DNA of 64,000 nucleotides from Porogramme epimiltina. Its lineage: Eukaryota > Basidiomycota > Agaricomycetes > Polyporales > Polyporaceae. The DNA lies in the NCBI GenBank assembly GCA_900155495.1, contig FTLJ01000507.1:36368-100367 (forward strand). Direction: 5' to 3'. The notes below the pieces were generated by a model that saw only the letters and a list, made by a program, of their open reading frames with translations, did no database searches and was not told the DNA's origin. Within the stretch, counting starts at the first letter, position 1. Every line of letters begins with the position of its first letter. Made by a program: the position numbers and the translations under genes. Shown here piece after piece: positions 1-10,403 of this stretch.

Positions 1-861
1 CACCACCCTGACAAGAAAGCCGGCGCGGTCGGCGACTCAAACGACGATGCGTTCTTCAAGTGTATCCAAAAGGCGTTCGAGGTCCTCACCAACCCCGAGA
101 GGCGCCGTCAATTTGACTCTGTCGATCCCGCTTTCGATGAAGATGATATTCCGACCGCATCCCAGGTCACCAAGGCGAAGAACCCCGAGAAAGCCTTCTT
201 CGAGGCTTTCGGGTACGTCTTCGAGCGCGAGGCACGCTTCAGCAAGAAGCAGCCCGTCCCTATGCTCGGCTCGTACGACGACTCGAAGGAGACGGTCGAG
301 GGCTTCTACGACTTCTGGTACAACTTCGACAGCTGGCGGAGTTTCGAGTATCTGGACAAGGAGGTGAACGAGGGCAGTGATAAGTAAGTGCTTCGCATTA
401 GGCTCGAGACTTGAAAAGTTGAAGCTCTGTGATGCAGCCGCGATGACAAGCGATACACGGAGAAGAAGAACAAGTCGGAGCGCGCGCGGCGCAAGAAGGA
501 GGATACTGCTCGTCTGCGCGGCATCGTCGACGTCGCGCTATCAGTCGATCCTCGGATCAAGCGCATCAAGCAGGAGGAGAAGGAGGCGCGTGAGGCGAAG
601 AAGAAGAACAAGGGCGGTGCGAACGGTGCTGTGAGTGCGAAGCAGAAAGCGGAAGAGGACAAGAAGAAGGCGGAGGAGGAAGCTAAGAAGAAGGAAGAGG
701 AGGAGAAGGTGCGTCCTCAACGCTACTGCAATTCTGTTCATCCGCTCACCCGCATGCAGGTCGCTCGCGCTGAGGCGAAGAAGGCCAAGGCCGCCGCCGC
801 GAACGCTGCGAAGAAGGCGAGGCGGCAGCAGCGTGCTGCTGAGGGTGGTGAAGCCGCATAA
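1..861 (+). CDS. ZUO1: Zuotin-type ribosome-associated J-protein (3' part, truncated by window start)
   Basis: This is the C-terminal part of a zuotin/MPP11-type co-chaperone, which in the family works with an Hsp70 partner at the ribosome exit tunnel. The frame opens inside the J-domain with HHPDKK (the HPD loop that activates Hsp70), followed by the J-domain end (AFEVLTNPERRRQFDS) and the zuotin-homology region (FFEAFGYVFEREARFS, YDDSKETVEGFYDFWY). A long Lys/Glu/Ala-rich charged helix follows. Two introns fit: 384-437, which joins EGSD to NRDDKRYTEKK, and 709-759, which is 51 nt and in frame. The protein ends AAEGGEAA. I see no clear C-terminal four-helix bundle after the charged region, so it may be shorter than yeast Zuo1. 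The start lies outside the window. Confidence 0.93.
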
Positions 862-2251
862 CGTTCTTGTACGCCCCTGCCCCCACTACCACCCCTTGTA
901 TCGTTTTGCATCACGACCACACTCCCCTCCCCCATCCTCTCCATCACCGCACGACGCTGTCAGACACTGTCTTGCACGTATTGTATACCTCTGTTGCACT
1001 ACTTAGACGCGTTTGCGCCTCTAGACCCATCTGATGTAGCCGTCATTCGCATTCCACAATCCTTACGACCTTGTATCAGGATCTATCATGCGTGCACACT
1101 TCCATGACATTTTTCCTGCCGTAGGTGAGATGGTCTGTATTGTATGTTGTCGCTCCGAAAAGTGCTCTCGAGCCGACATGCGGTACCTCGTTCGCACCTC
1201 TCGCCTCCCTTCCATGTATTGATTATCTGCCTACAGTGATACATCTATTGATGTTGACGTGTCAACTCCAGATATGTGGGATAGGAAATATCCAGACGGC
1301 GCGGCAGATGCATGGGCGAAGCAGGCATCCCACAATTCTGCAGATCCACACATATCCTACGCGGATCGTAGAGATGTTTGGTTCGTCTCAATCCCGGCAG
1401 CAGACCACATGGCGAAAATGCGGCGTCCAGTTCAAGATCCAAGGTCAGGGCGCGTAATTCTTACAGGCAGGCCTGTTTCTAGGCGTAGACCTATGCACCC
1501 GACGTGCTCCATGAGGTGTGTCTCGTCATCCCGCTGGGATTGATTGCATGTTAGTCTTATTTAGCGACTACCAAGCGAACACCTCGAAGAAATTGAACGT
1601 CAACGACTGAGAACTTCGACCATCTTCAGCTTTGTGGAAGAAGACCTGATTTTCTTCGTTGAGGATTCCACTGCCCGCGGAATGCTTTTGAAAGCCTCGT
1701 GTGAGTGGATTTAAGTAGGGTGGCGACGTCGACGGTTGCTGATGCTCACACATCCGTATCTCAGAAGCAAGCCGTCTCCGCTGCTCCCGGTAATCTATCA
1801 GCCGCAAATCGGTCTTCCTTTTGACACGACGCACCGCCATCATCTAAACACCTCCCAAGGAGCTACATGACTGCAGCGAGGTCTCCCTTTCATGCACAGT
1901 TTGCCGCGATGCCCGGAAAGGCTCCGACGTTCTCCAGAGCCGTCGATCATCTAAGTTTAGAGTTGAGTGGGCGTAGTCACGTTACAAGCTTCTTTATCTA
2001 ACGGAACTTCTATATAGGTTTTCAAGGCAGCCTGTCTCGTTGCTCCTTCTCCCTGTACGATTTAGTCGGGCGAGCCTCGTGCTACACGGAACCCCGCATC
2101 AAAGGCATGCATCGCGTCATGGTGTCCTTCTTTGCTTCCATGCCGTCAAGCGTCCCGGGATCTTTGAGCCGTCCAGCCAGCACTCTTAAAGCTCCCTTAC
2201 CATGCACGCGCGATCCTCGTTGAGCTCCTCTCCTGTCTTCCATACCCTAGG
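862..2251. other. Intergenic region, mostly featureless
   Basis: This holds the 3' UTR of the zuotin gene and the promoter of the peptidase gene. A CT-rich leader precedes the ATG at 2252. The only coding-like stretch is a short minus-strand frame at 1568-1843, listed separately. I see no RNA gene, repeat or recognisable relic in the rest. Confidence 0.5.
1568..1843 (-). CDS. Possible small hypothetical protein
   Basis: This is an open minus-strand frame of 91 codons starting MMAVRRVKRKTDLRLIDYRE. An intron-like stretch inside it (donor GTGAGCATC, acceptor CACACGAG) keeps the frame when removed, giving about 75 residues. The N-terminus is basic and helical. I recognise no family. It could be a chance ORF: no strong promoter is visible and support rests only on the open frame and plausible splice sites. 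Confidence 0.2.
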   Translation of the reverse strand: MMAVRRVKRKTDLRLIDYREQRRRLASEIRMCEHQQPSTSPPYLNPLTRGFQKHSAGSGILNEENQVFFHKAEDGRSSQSLTFNFFEVFAW

Positions 2252-4324
2252 ATGCTACTCTCTGGCTTCGTCGCCCTCGCGCTCACTTCCATCGCCACGG
2301 CGCACGTCCCCGCCAGGCATGTCGCCCACGAGGTCCGGCGCTCCCTTCCCATCGGCTGGACCCCTGTCAAGCGCGCGGATCCCGGCCTCGTCCTCCCCCT
2401 GAGCATTGGACTCGTTCAGTCGAACTTGGACAACCTCGAGGGATACCTTATGGACATTGCGGACCCCGACTCGCCCAACTACAGCAATCACTGGACACCC
2501 GCCGCTGTCGCAGATACATTCCGGCCATCCGAGGCCTCGGTCGACGCCGTGCGCGCATGGCTCATCGCGGAAGGGAACATCGAGGCGGGCCGGGTCGCGC
2601 TCAGCCGGAGCGGCGGATGGATGAACGCAAACGTGACGGTAGAGGAGGCAGAGCGCCTCCTGGGCACCGAGTACTTCGTGTACGAGCACGCGGAAGGCGG
2701 GATGCCGCATGTCGCGTGCGTGGGTGCTTACCATCTCCCCGCGCACGTCGCGCCGCACGTCGACATCGTCACGCCTACGCTGCACTTCGACGTCAAGGCA
2801 GTGCGGCATGGCGCGTCGGACTTGCAAAGCAGGGCGGTGGCGAAGAACGTTGGGAGCGTGGGTTTCGGCGCGTCGCCCCAGACGGGCGGCAAAGTCAACG
2901 TAAGTGATCGCCCCGTTGTCCCCGCTGCGCGCTTCCATTGATCACGCGCGTCGGTTCAGAACATATTTACGGATCTCTCTCATTGTGACGAGACGATCAC
3001 GCTCGCATGTTTGCGTACGCTGTACAGCTTCGTCTACGAGCCTCTGGCGGCCAAGAAAAACAGTCTGGGCGTTGGTTCGTATCCTAGTCTGCGAACGCTC
3101 GAATCGCGTACTAATCTGCCCCAACAGTGGAATACAGCCCACAGACACACAACCCCTCCGACTTCGATATCTTCTTCGGCAACTACTCTAAGGGTCAAGT
3201 TGGAGAACGGCCCACACTCATCAGCATCGATGGCGGAACCCTCGATTCGGGAGGCGATATCGCCGAGTCCAGCCTCGACCTGCAATACGTACTCGGGCTC
3301 GTTGGCAAAAAGCAGGAGGTTTTGCTCTATCAGGTCGGAGACCCGGTCGAAGGCGCATCGTTCAACAACCTCCTCGACGGCCTTGATGGCTCCTACTGTA
3401 CCTTCGAGGGCGGCGACGACCCCACCCAGGACGGCCAGTACCCTGATCCTCTGCCAGGCGGCTCTCAGGTACAGGAAGACTGCGGCGGGAAGCCTACCGC
3501 ATTCGTCATCTCCACCTCGTATGGATATCAAGAAGCGGACCTCACTCCAGCCTACATGCAACGTCAGTGCGCGGAGTATGGCAAATTGAGCCTTACCGGT
3601 GTCACCTTCGTCTACTCCTCCGGCGATGCTGGTGTGAGCGGTAGGGACAATGTCTGCTTGGACGACCAGGGCGAGCAGGTCGTCGGTGGCACACGCTTCA
3701 GCCCGACCTTCCCGGGAGGATGCCCGTACGTCGTCTCCGTCGGTGCGACACAAGTCGTGCCCGGACACAAGGTCACCGACCCCGAGAGCGCGGTCTTCCA
3801 GCGCTTCCCTTCAGGCGGCGGCTTCTCGAACGTCTTCGCACGGCCCTCGTTCCAAGCTGGCGCTGTCGCGAACTACCTGAAGGAGTTCCCGCCGCCGTAT
3901 GCGAGCCCGGCTGTGTACAACGCGACGAGCCGTGCATTCCCTGACGTCGCTGCGAACGGGCTCAACTACTCCGTCGCGCTCGACGGCGAGTTCAGGCTTG
4001 TCTCGGGCACGTCCGCGTCCGCACCGACGTTCGCATCCATTCTGTCTGCGATCAACGATGCGCGACTCGCGCTCGGGAAGAAGCCCGTTGGCTGGGTCAA
4101 TCCTGCAGTGCGTCGCTCTGTGTTTCAGGCAAGGAGAGAGTGGCTCACTGGATGCCGTTTTGCAGCTGTACAAGTTTGCTGACGCATTCAACGATATCGT
4201 CAACGGCACAAACCCCGGTTGCGGCACGCAAGGCTTCGCAGCTAAGGCTGGCTGGGACCCTGTCACTGGTTTAGGTACTCCGAACTTCGTCAAGCTCTTG
4301 CTGCGGTTCATCGTTCTCCCATGA
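2252..4324 (+). CDS. Secreted sedolisin-type serine peptidase (tripeptidyl-peptidase, S53)
   Basis: This is a predicted extracellular acid peptidase of family S53, which removes tripeptides from protein N-termini. The start gives a signal peptide (MLLSGFVALALTSIATAHV), followed by a pro-kumamolisin domain to about residue 190. The catalytic domain shows the family residues in order: E and D in AESSLDLQY, the oxyanion Asp in SSGDAGVSG, the nucleophile Ser in SGTSASAPTF, and the C-terminal calcium site WDPVTGLGTPNF. Introns fit at 2900-2959, 3075-3127 and 4108-4165, giving 633 residues and an intact frame. NYS and NAT sequons fit secretion. Length and architecture match fungal tripeptidyl-peptidases. 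The gene stands alone with no evident cluster partners. Confidence 0.93.
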
Positions 4325-4549
4325 ACATTTACGACAATTGCGGCATTTAGAAGGCTTACAGAAGACGAGTGTGAGTTCAGATGTGCTTCTCTATCAGCCG
4401 CTGTCTGTGACACACTTCTTTTAAGCAGGCTGTCAAAGCCGCATGGGATCGTGCGGCTGGTGGTGCCAGCTGGAATGCCATATAACACTGCATTGGTTTT
4501 GCCTGTTGTGAGTTCAATATGCCCCGCTGGTCTACCCTGGTTCCTGGTC

Positions 4550-4680
4550 AAGGCTCAGCATCTACGTTGGACATGAGAGGTTCAATTGTGAACATGTCGA
4601 CGAGGGTCTGTAATGTCATTGCTACAGACTTAACATGTAACGCTTCGAGCGGATTGGTCTTCACCGACGAGTCGAAGACG
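4550..4680 (-). pseudogene. Relic of an EIKP-family gene (divergent partner of the 4.9 kb YGWP gene)
   Basis: The minus strand encodes a fragment alignable with the EIKP family: FDSSVKTNPLEALHVKSVAM followed by TLQTLVDMFTIEPLMSNVDA. The intact copy at 28.5 kb reads FARLVNEDHRAQGVETGPM then TSQTLIDMTEIKPLNSNVNT. The core E-I-K-P has decayed to T-I-E-P, so the putative catalytic Glu and Lys are lost, and in-frame stops lie downstream. Its place, head-to-head with the YGWP gene at 4879, is exactly where an intact partner sits in the other cassettes. I read it as the remains of a lost partner. Confidence 0.7.
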
Positions 4681-4699
4681 GGAGCCCGTTCTAGGTTTT

Positions 4700-4878
4700 A
4701 AATTCCTCTATCCGGATAATGATGACGTCACTGTAAGTCGGCGGGCCGGCCGAGGCCTCTGGAGCGCCCACTCCCTATGTGGCGCGAATCTGAACATGAT
4801 GCCGGTGTTGCATCCTGACCACTATCATCTTATCCGCCTTTCTGCTGTACACACGCCCCTCTCTCTAACAAATTCGCA
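4700..4878. promoter_or_regulatory. Promoter of the 4.9 kb YGWP gene, formerly bidirectional
   Basis: It contains a perfect TGACGTCA palindrome (4723-4730), a GCGCCCA element near 4763, GAACATGATG near 4793 and the family box CCTGACCAC ending at 4822, 57 bp before the ATG. The same ordered elements occur upstream of most other YGWP genes. The EIKP relic lies on its left side. Confidence 0.6.
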
Positions 4879-6206
4879 ATGACTGTTACGACACGCTCTA
4901 CGGCGAGAAAGACGCGTTCCTCGGTCGCGTACGCGAAGCCGGAGGCAGCGACTGAAACGCAGAAGAAAACCAAATCGTCTCCTTCGTCGAGAACGATATT
5001 GAAAGCATCCTCTAGAATGGTATCTAGGCGAGCTAAGATCAAAATAGCCCCCAAAGTGAGGATAAAGCGGGCAGACAAGACTGCCAACAAAGAGGCAGCA
5101 ATCGCTGCTCGCCGGACGCAAGACGCCGAAAGGGCTGAACAAGTGGTGAGCATGCTCGTAGACAAACATACTGTTCGTGCTCACATATCTCGGGTTTAAT
5201 ATACCTTCAGGGTATCAAGCGGGATGACATTCTCGCAAAATATCCCCCAATGAAAGCACTCACCACAGACGACCTTCCTCAACCGGGCAAGGAGGTACCT
5301 CACCGCATCTACGGCTGGCCTATCACCGAAGAATACATGATCGACTATGCCCGTCGTCATCGACTTGTCTTCGATGTTTCCTTACACCATCGCAAACGCT
5401 TCGGAGGCAGGGAGCAGTACAACTATGGCGATCTCACCGATGATGACCTCGCGGACGAGAAGCTCTTCCTCAGTCTTCGTAGACATGCGAAGTACGATGT
5501 CATGATGTGGTTCCTCACGGAAGTCGGCGCGACAAACCTGAAGATGGAAAGCCCAGCATCCCGGAAGTGGAAGTGCATGCTCGTTCTGTGGGACACACGG
5601 GACTACGAGGAGACATACGCCACGTACCAGGGACGGGGTAGTTGGGAGAGGGTGAAGAATTTCATCGACGACGCGTTAAACGAGTGTCTACCGGAAGGCT
5701 GCGAACGTCGGACCTCGCTCGAGTGGTTTTGGTCGCGCGAGAACACACTGGCAAGTTAAAAATTTGCTCTCAGCATTTCCGGCGTGGCCGGCTACGGGCG
5801 CTGAAAAAGAGAAAAAGTCGCCCTCTAGATTTTCGTGTAGGCGCCTCCTATTCGCCACGTGATTGCGACCGCGTCCGCGTTGTAGGGACTCGGACGCGTT
5901 CCAACTCGAGTCATACATTATGTAGTGCTCGTATAGGAAATTATAGCACATATCCGTTGAATAAAACCTTCATTTCGTATACAAAGGCCTTGCGCATGCG
6001 CGATGACACCCACCAGCGCTGGAAGCGGATTTTAGCGCTTCGTCGATTTCAGTCATGTGGCGGCTACAGCGCCGGTTCCAGTGGCTACAGAGCCGGCTCT
6101 GAGCCGGCTCTGTAGCCGGCCACGGCCAAAAATTCACGTTCCCGCCACGCCCAATAATTCACTTTCCGGCATTTCCATTGTGCTAACTTTGCTTTAGTTG
6201 ACCTGA
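4879..6206 (+). CDS. YGWP-family protein, copy 1 (intron carries an insertion)
   Basis: This is an unknown protein of about 271 residues. Exon 1 (4879-5145) gives the basic tail MTVTTRSTARKTRSS and a Lys/Ser-rich stretch ending AERAEQV. Exon 2 (5211-5750) carries IYGWPITEEYMIDYARRH, YNYGDLTDDDLADEK and NECLPEGCERRTSLEW. By homology with the other copies the last exon is only 6198-6206 (TTGACCTGA, two codons and stop), preceded by the intron end GCTAACTTTGCTTTAG. The second intron then runs 5751-6197, far longer than the usual ~50 nt, because a palindromic element sits inside it. It would use a rare GC donor (GCAAGT). If unspliced, the frame ends at 5759 after ENTLAS, which may still make a near-complete protein. 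Its partner to the left is only a relic. Confidence 0.75.
5781..6168. mobile_element. MITE-like palindromic insertion in an intron
   Basis: A 388 bp block is bounded by an 8 bp direct repeat GCATTTCC (5773-5780 and 6169-6176), the target-duplication length of hAT-type elements. It contains an inverted repeat CGTGGCCGGCTAC (5783-5795 against 6112-6124) and a perfect 35 bp palindrome centred on 6100 with arms GGCTACAGAGCCGGCTC. It encodes nothing. The inverted repeats do not start exactly at the direct repeats, so the true ends are uncertain; the 8 bp repeat could be chance. Confidence 0.55.
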
Positions 6207-7038
6207 TATCGGTCGCTGCCGCGTTCTGCGGGGGTGGTAGTGTGCACTCGGATATTTATCCTTATTACGGCTCCCTCTCATAGTATGCGCGCCCCCTTAG
6301 TTGATCGAGTGCTTCCAAGACGAGATAACGCCATCCAACCCTTCCATTACCAGCCCCGTACTGCACGGTCCGCCGAGGGCCCAGTTGCCAGACAATTGGA
6401 ACGTTCATCACTGAAGCCAAGCGCGGATGTCTCTCTAATCGGTGTAAGCGGGGTATGTCACTCAAGTGATCCCAGTCGCGAGCGAAGACTTGTCATTTTT
6501 TCTATCAATTTTATGCTAGCGATCAGTGGTGATGCAACCCCTCGGTCCAGTGACCACGCGACCGATGATTCCATTCGCACCGAATTCCTTCAGTAGTCAT
6601 GCAATTGCACTATTTGTGTTATATGTGATCGAGTACTTTGAGGCCCATTGGAAGTAACTAATTCTCGGAACCTGAAGTCGGAAGACGGCGCAAATACCTC
6701 CTCATGATGCTCCACCAAACAATGAGTGGGGCGTGAGCACCGATTGTTCTCGCTCAAACAGCCGTGGTTGCTGGAACTGCGGTACGAAGTTGAGGGACAT
6801 CAGGTGCTAGTATTTCCATAACGTACGGGCATTTTGGGCATGATTGTGTCATATACAGAGAGACAGAGGGATACATGTCATAAAAGCTGATAGTACATTG
6901 TATGAGAGCAATATGAGACGTTCTTCGAGAAGCAGGAGCACTCCAACTCGCTACGAGGGTGCATTCAGATCATTATCCATATCCGCTTCTCGTGCCGGTT
7001 CCACATTGCTCTAGTCGACAGAGAGCTGATAGGAGGAG
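6207..7038. other. Intergenic, no recognised feature
   Basis: This is 0.8 kb between the converging ends of two cassette genes. The first part resembles the 3' UTR of other YGWP genes (TTGACCTGATATCGG then GGATATTTATCC). No gene, RNA or clear repeat is seen. Confidence 0.4.
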
Positions 7039-8538
7039 TTATTGAGCCCGCTTTACGCGTTTCGCAGAGCGCAAGACCCCTGCGAATCGAAGCACGCCAA
7101 CCGTCTCATTGTCTTGGGCCTCATGGGCCGGAGCTGCCGTCTGTGGGATGGTACCGGCGGCGCTGGTGGTCGCAGCGGCCTCGTTCGGCACTGGTACGTT
7201 GGGGGCGGCGGCGTGTAATGCGCGCAGAAGCATACTACTGCGGGTGACTCTTGCTGAGATCGACGCGGGGGGTTGGTCTGCCGAGCCGTTCTGGGGCGGG
7301 GGTGAAAAGTCGGAATCCGTGTCGCGCCCCTCACCAGAGGTAGCTTGGCTTACAGCCGGGGTGACTGTCGGTGTTCCCCGAAGCACTTCTAGATGCCGTT
7401 CGAGTGATAACACGGGGATAGCGACTAGCTCCCTGTGCACTAGTTCATCTGCTGCATCCTACATAAATAAATGAGATAAAGAGGCTTGGTGAGGAAGAAT
7501 GTTTGGAACATACGGTCACACCAGCTGGGATCTCCTGAGGCTTCTCTCGCGGCGCCGACATCCAGCATGTGTCGTACGTAGTCTTCCGGTGATGCTTCAT
7601 GGGTTGCCGTAGGGACCATAGGAACGGACGCGTTAGCTGCACCTTAGCTTCAACGGAAGTCACGTCGCAACCCTCGCCGAAGGACACCATAGGCTCGTTC
7701 CAGCACAGGATTTCCGGCATTTTACGGCCCTTGGTCTCCTCGATGCTAGCCGTAATGCGGGAGATGAGATTCTCGTGTTCTTCTTGGGTCATCCTGGTGT
7801 GGGGGATAGCCTTCATTGCTTTGAAGTGATGAGGCTCGAGTATGGCTGTCTTAGGACGCTTCCAGTGTAGTTGAGTATAATAGATCCCAATCATTACCGT
7901 GACGTAAACATGCATCCACTTCGGGTTACGACAGAATGCAGCCATGGCCGTCGAGTAAACCTGAAAGAGACAGTCGCTGATCATACCCCCTGCTACGTTC
8001 CTAGCAGCCTCAGTACCCCAAGGCTCGTTATCACTCAGCGGCTTGATCTCAGTCATGTCGATGAGAGTTTGCGAGGTCATTGGCCCAGTGGTGATGCCTT
8101 GAGCACGATGATCCTCGTCGACGAGGCGGGCGTAGTCGGGGATCCTGACCGGCCACTCGTCCTCTTCACCACCTTCCGCCGATGCATCGGACGACTCCTT
8201 GCCAATACGTGACTTCTTGAGCGGGTATTGGGGTTCGGTGAACATTGTCTTATGAGGGCCCGGATCGACGACGGTGCACACCATCTCGGAGATGCGGTTC
8301 CATACGGGATATAGGGTCCCCTCTATGTCACGATTCTCCCATGCAGTTCGAATGGCGGTCAAGAGGCCGGCGTGAAATGCGTCCTTGTCATTCTTTGAGT
8401 CAAGTCAGTCCAGGCTTATACGCTATGGAAGATGGGAGATGGTCCGAGAGACTCGCATACTTTGTGTTTCTTGCGGTCGGGGTTTTCACCGTCCTCGGGC
8501 TTGTCGGATGTAGAGACTTGTTTACGCTTCCTAGCCAT
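7039..8538 (-). CDS. EIKP-family protein, copy 1 (candidate PD-(D/E)XK nuclease)
   Basis: This is an unknown protein of 458 residues in three exons, read leftward: 8461-8538, 7514-8392 and 7039-7458. Exon 1 is a basic nuclear-localisation-type leader (MARKRKQVSTS ... DRKKHK) that ends exactly at the basic cluster, as in the two paralogues. Exon 2 holds the conserved core: RIPDYARLVDEDHRAQG, then TLIDMTEIKPL, a helix CLFQVYSTAMAAF, MIGIYYTQLHWKRP and PEILCWNEPMVSFGEG. The spacing PD ... E-x-K ... Q resembles a restriction-endonuclease-like fold; that is inference. Exon 3 is low-complexity, Ala/Pro/Ser-rich, and shares TVTP and DSDFSP with the 28.5 kb copy. It is head-to-head with the YGWP gene at 9021. 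Confidence 0.8.
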
Positions 8539-9020
8539 AGGTGGACAGCTAGCTTGAAGTGGTTCGTAGCAACGAAAGACTGGTTTGGGTCCCTGTCCTG
8601 AGCTTCGACACAGGAGCGGTATTAGACAAGAAGGAAGGGGAATGGCGGAAGGAGAGGACAGAGGCAGTCGAAAAGTAGGAGGGCCAGCGAGCCGCCAGGT
8701 TATATACAGAAGTCCTGTTCTTTCTTCTCCCCAGAAATCGAACAATTGCAGCGCGGTGAGGCCATTGCTGATACTGAGGTGATGACTGCTTACTAGAATA
8801 ATCGACGGAGACAATGACGACGCGGAGTTTCGCGATCGACCGCGGAAGGCGGTCCGCCACAACTCCGTGGAGCGCTGGCTGTGGGCCGAAAGTGAACATG
8901 AGAGCGAGGCGCCCGTAGTGCACAATCTCTCTTGTCCTGACCACCATCATCTCAACGGCCCCCATTCACTCAACCCTTCTTCTCTGTGCGACCCACAACT
9001 CCCTTTCTATCAAACCAACG
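8539..9020. promoter_or_regulatory. Shared divergent promoter of cassette 2
   Basis: This is a 482 bp gap between the divergent starts. Toward the right gene it carries GAACATGA, GGCGCCCG and the family box CCTGACCACCATCATC (TGACCAC at 8938-8944, 77 bp before the ATG). Toward the left gene a TATA-like TATATA lies near 8700, read on the minus strand. No other gene fits here. Confidence 0.6.
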
Positions 9021-9953
9021 ATGCCAGTGGCGACACGCTCTACCACTAGAAAGATGCGGTCCCTCACCGTATATGCAAGGCCACCGCCCTCCTCAGAGGC
9101 GGCGACACAGAAGACGGAGTTGTCGTCTAGGAAAGCATCAAAACCTCGCAAGCTAAAAGTGCCACAAGCAGAAGCCACGGCAGTGCCTAAGGCTATGGCG
9201 AAGCGGCCCTGTAAAATCGCCGCCACCGACGCCTCTGCCACTGCTCGAAAAGCCCAAGAGGCCCAGAGGGCCGAACAAATGGTGAGCACGATCGTGTATG
9301 ATTGGCCCTCCTCGAACTCACACCTCGCATGAACCTCCCGTCAGCGTCTCGAATGGGACGCGGTCGTTGCGAAATGTCCACCTCTGAAGACCCTCACGGC
9401 CGACAACCTCCCTCAACCCGGCAAGAAAGCTCCTCTCCGACTTTACGGTTGGCCCATCTCTGAAGACTACATGCTCGATTACGCACGTCGTCATCGGCTC
9501 CTCTTCAAAGTTCTCCCATGCCATCGCAAACGTTTCGGGGGGAAGGAGCAGTATAGTTACGGCGATCTAACGGAAGACGACCTCGCAGAAGACGACCACT
9601 TCTTTAGTTTCCGTAGACGTGCCACCCTCGACGTCATCATGCACTTCTTCTTGGAAGCGGGCGCCATTGACCTCAAATTCCGACGCCCAGTGTCTCGGGA
9701 TTGGGAGTGGATGCTTGTCTTGTGGTCTACCGAAACCTACGAGGAGACGTACTCTATGTACCAGATAGACGGGAGTTGGGAGAAGGTGAAGAAGTTCATC
9801 GACGATGCACTGAACGAGTGTCTGCCGGAGGGCTGCGAGCGTCGGACTTCATTAGAGTGGTGGTGGTCGCGCGAGAACAGGTTGGATAGGCTGGTGCGTC
9901 GAGAGTTGCTTTCTATCGTTATCATTTTGCTGACTTTATCGTAGTCTGCTTGA
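9021..9953 (+). CDS. YGWP-family protein, copy 2 (reference copy)
   Basis: This is an unknown protein of 272 residues in three exons: 9021-9281, 9345-9893 and 9945-9953. Residues 1-87 form a disordered basic tail beginning MPVATRSTTRKMRS, rich in Ser, Lys and Ala. It looks like a nuclear or DNA/chromatin-binding tail, which is inference. Residues 88-270 are a compact domain with RLEWDAVVAKCPPLKTLT, LYGWPISEDYMLDYARRH, YGDLTEDDLAED, WMLVLWSTETYEETY and FIDDALNECLPEGCERRTS. The last exon is TCTGCTTGA, only Ser-Ala-stop, after an intron with donor GTGCGT and branch GCTGAC. I know of no named family with these boxes. It is paired divergently with the EIKP gene ending at 8538. Confidence 0.85.
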
Positions 9954-10403
9954 CCGCGACCCCTACCGTCCTCCGTGGACGTTTGAGTATATACTGGGAT
10001 CCGATCTGTATTTGTATCAGATTTCCGTCTTTCTCTATTCTCATCTAAATTTGTTATTTTGGTATTCGATTTATGTGTGCTTACCTCTCTATCGCCCACG
10101 CACATAAGACCAACGTGAGGGCTCTCTGGATTATTGGTGCTGCATGGCATGCTTTGGACGAGCTGATGACCTTCTGGAAAAGTTTTGAAACGCCTTTCCC
10201 GCGCGATTAGCGGAACGCTTGACTCCCGCCCGCAGTACATGATATTTGGAACTCTAATATGGTGAACGAGGTGAGTGCTGCGGTAACACTCTAGCGCGTC
10301 AAATCACTCAGGGTCTCTTCGCTCTACTTATCTTTAAGCCGTGCCTCTGCCACCATAGCAGCACTTCATTCACCCGAGTCACGTCTATCTCCACATTTTA
10401 CCA
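9954..10403. other. 3' UTR of the YGWP gene and promoter of the BTB gene
   Basis: The first ~110 bp resemble the 3' flank of the YGWP copy at 25 kb (both have TGAGTATATACTG- or TGGTATATACTG-like sequence and GTATCAGATTTCC/GTATCCAATCTCC). This implies the duplicated unit includes the 3' UTR. The rest precedes the BTB start. No other gene is seen. Confidence 0.5.

Noticed and set aside
1125..1543. Open frames on the plus strand between zuotin and the peptidase
   Set aside because: No domain, no splice consistency and no start context; treated as intergenic.
6234..6596. Plus and minus frames downstream of YGWP copy 1
   Set aside because: They do not align with either cassette family and have no promoter or splice features.
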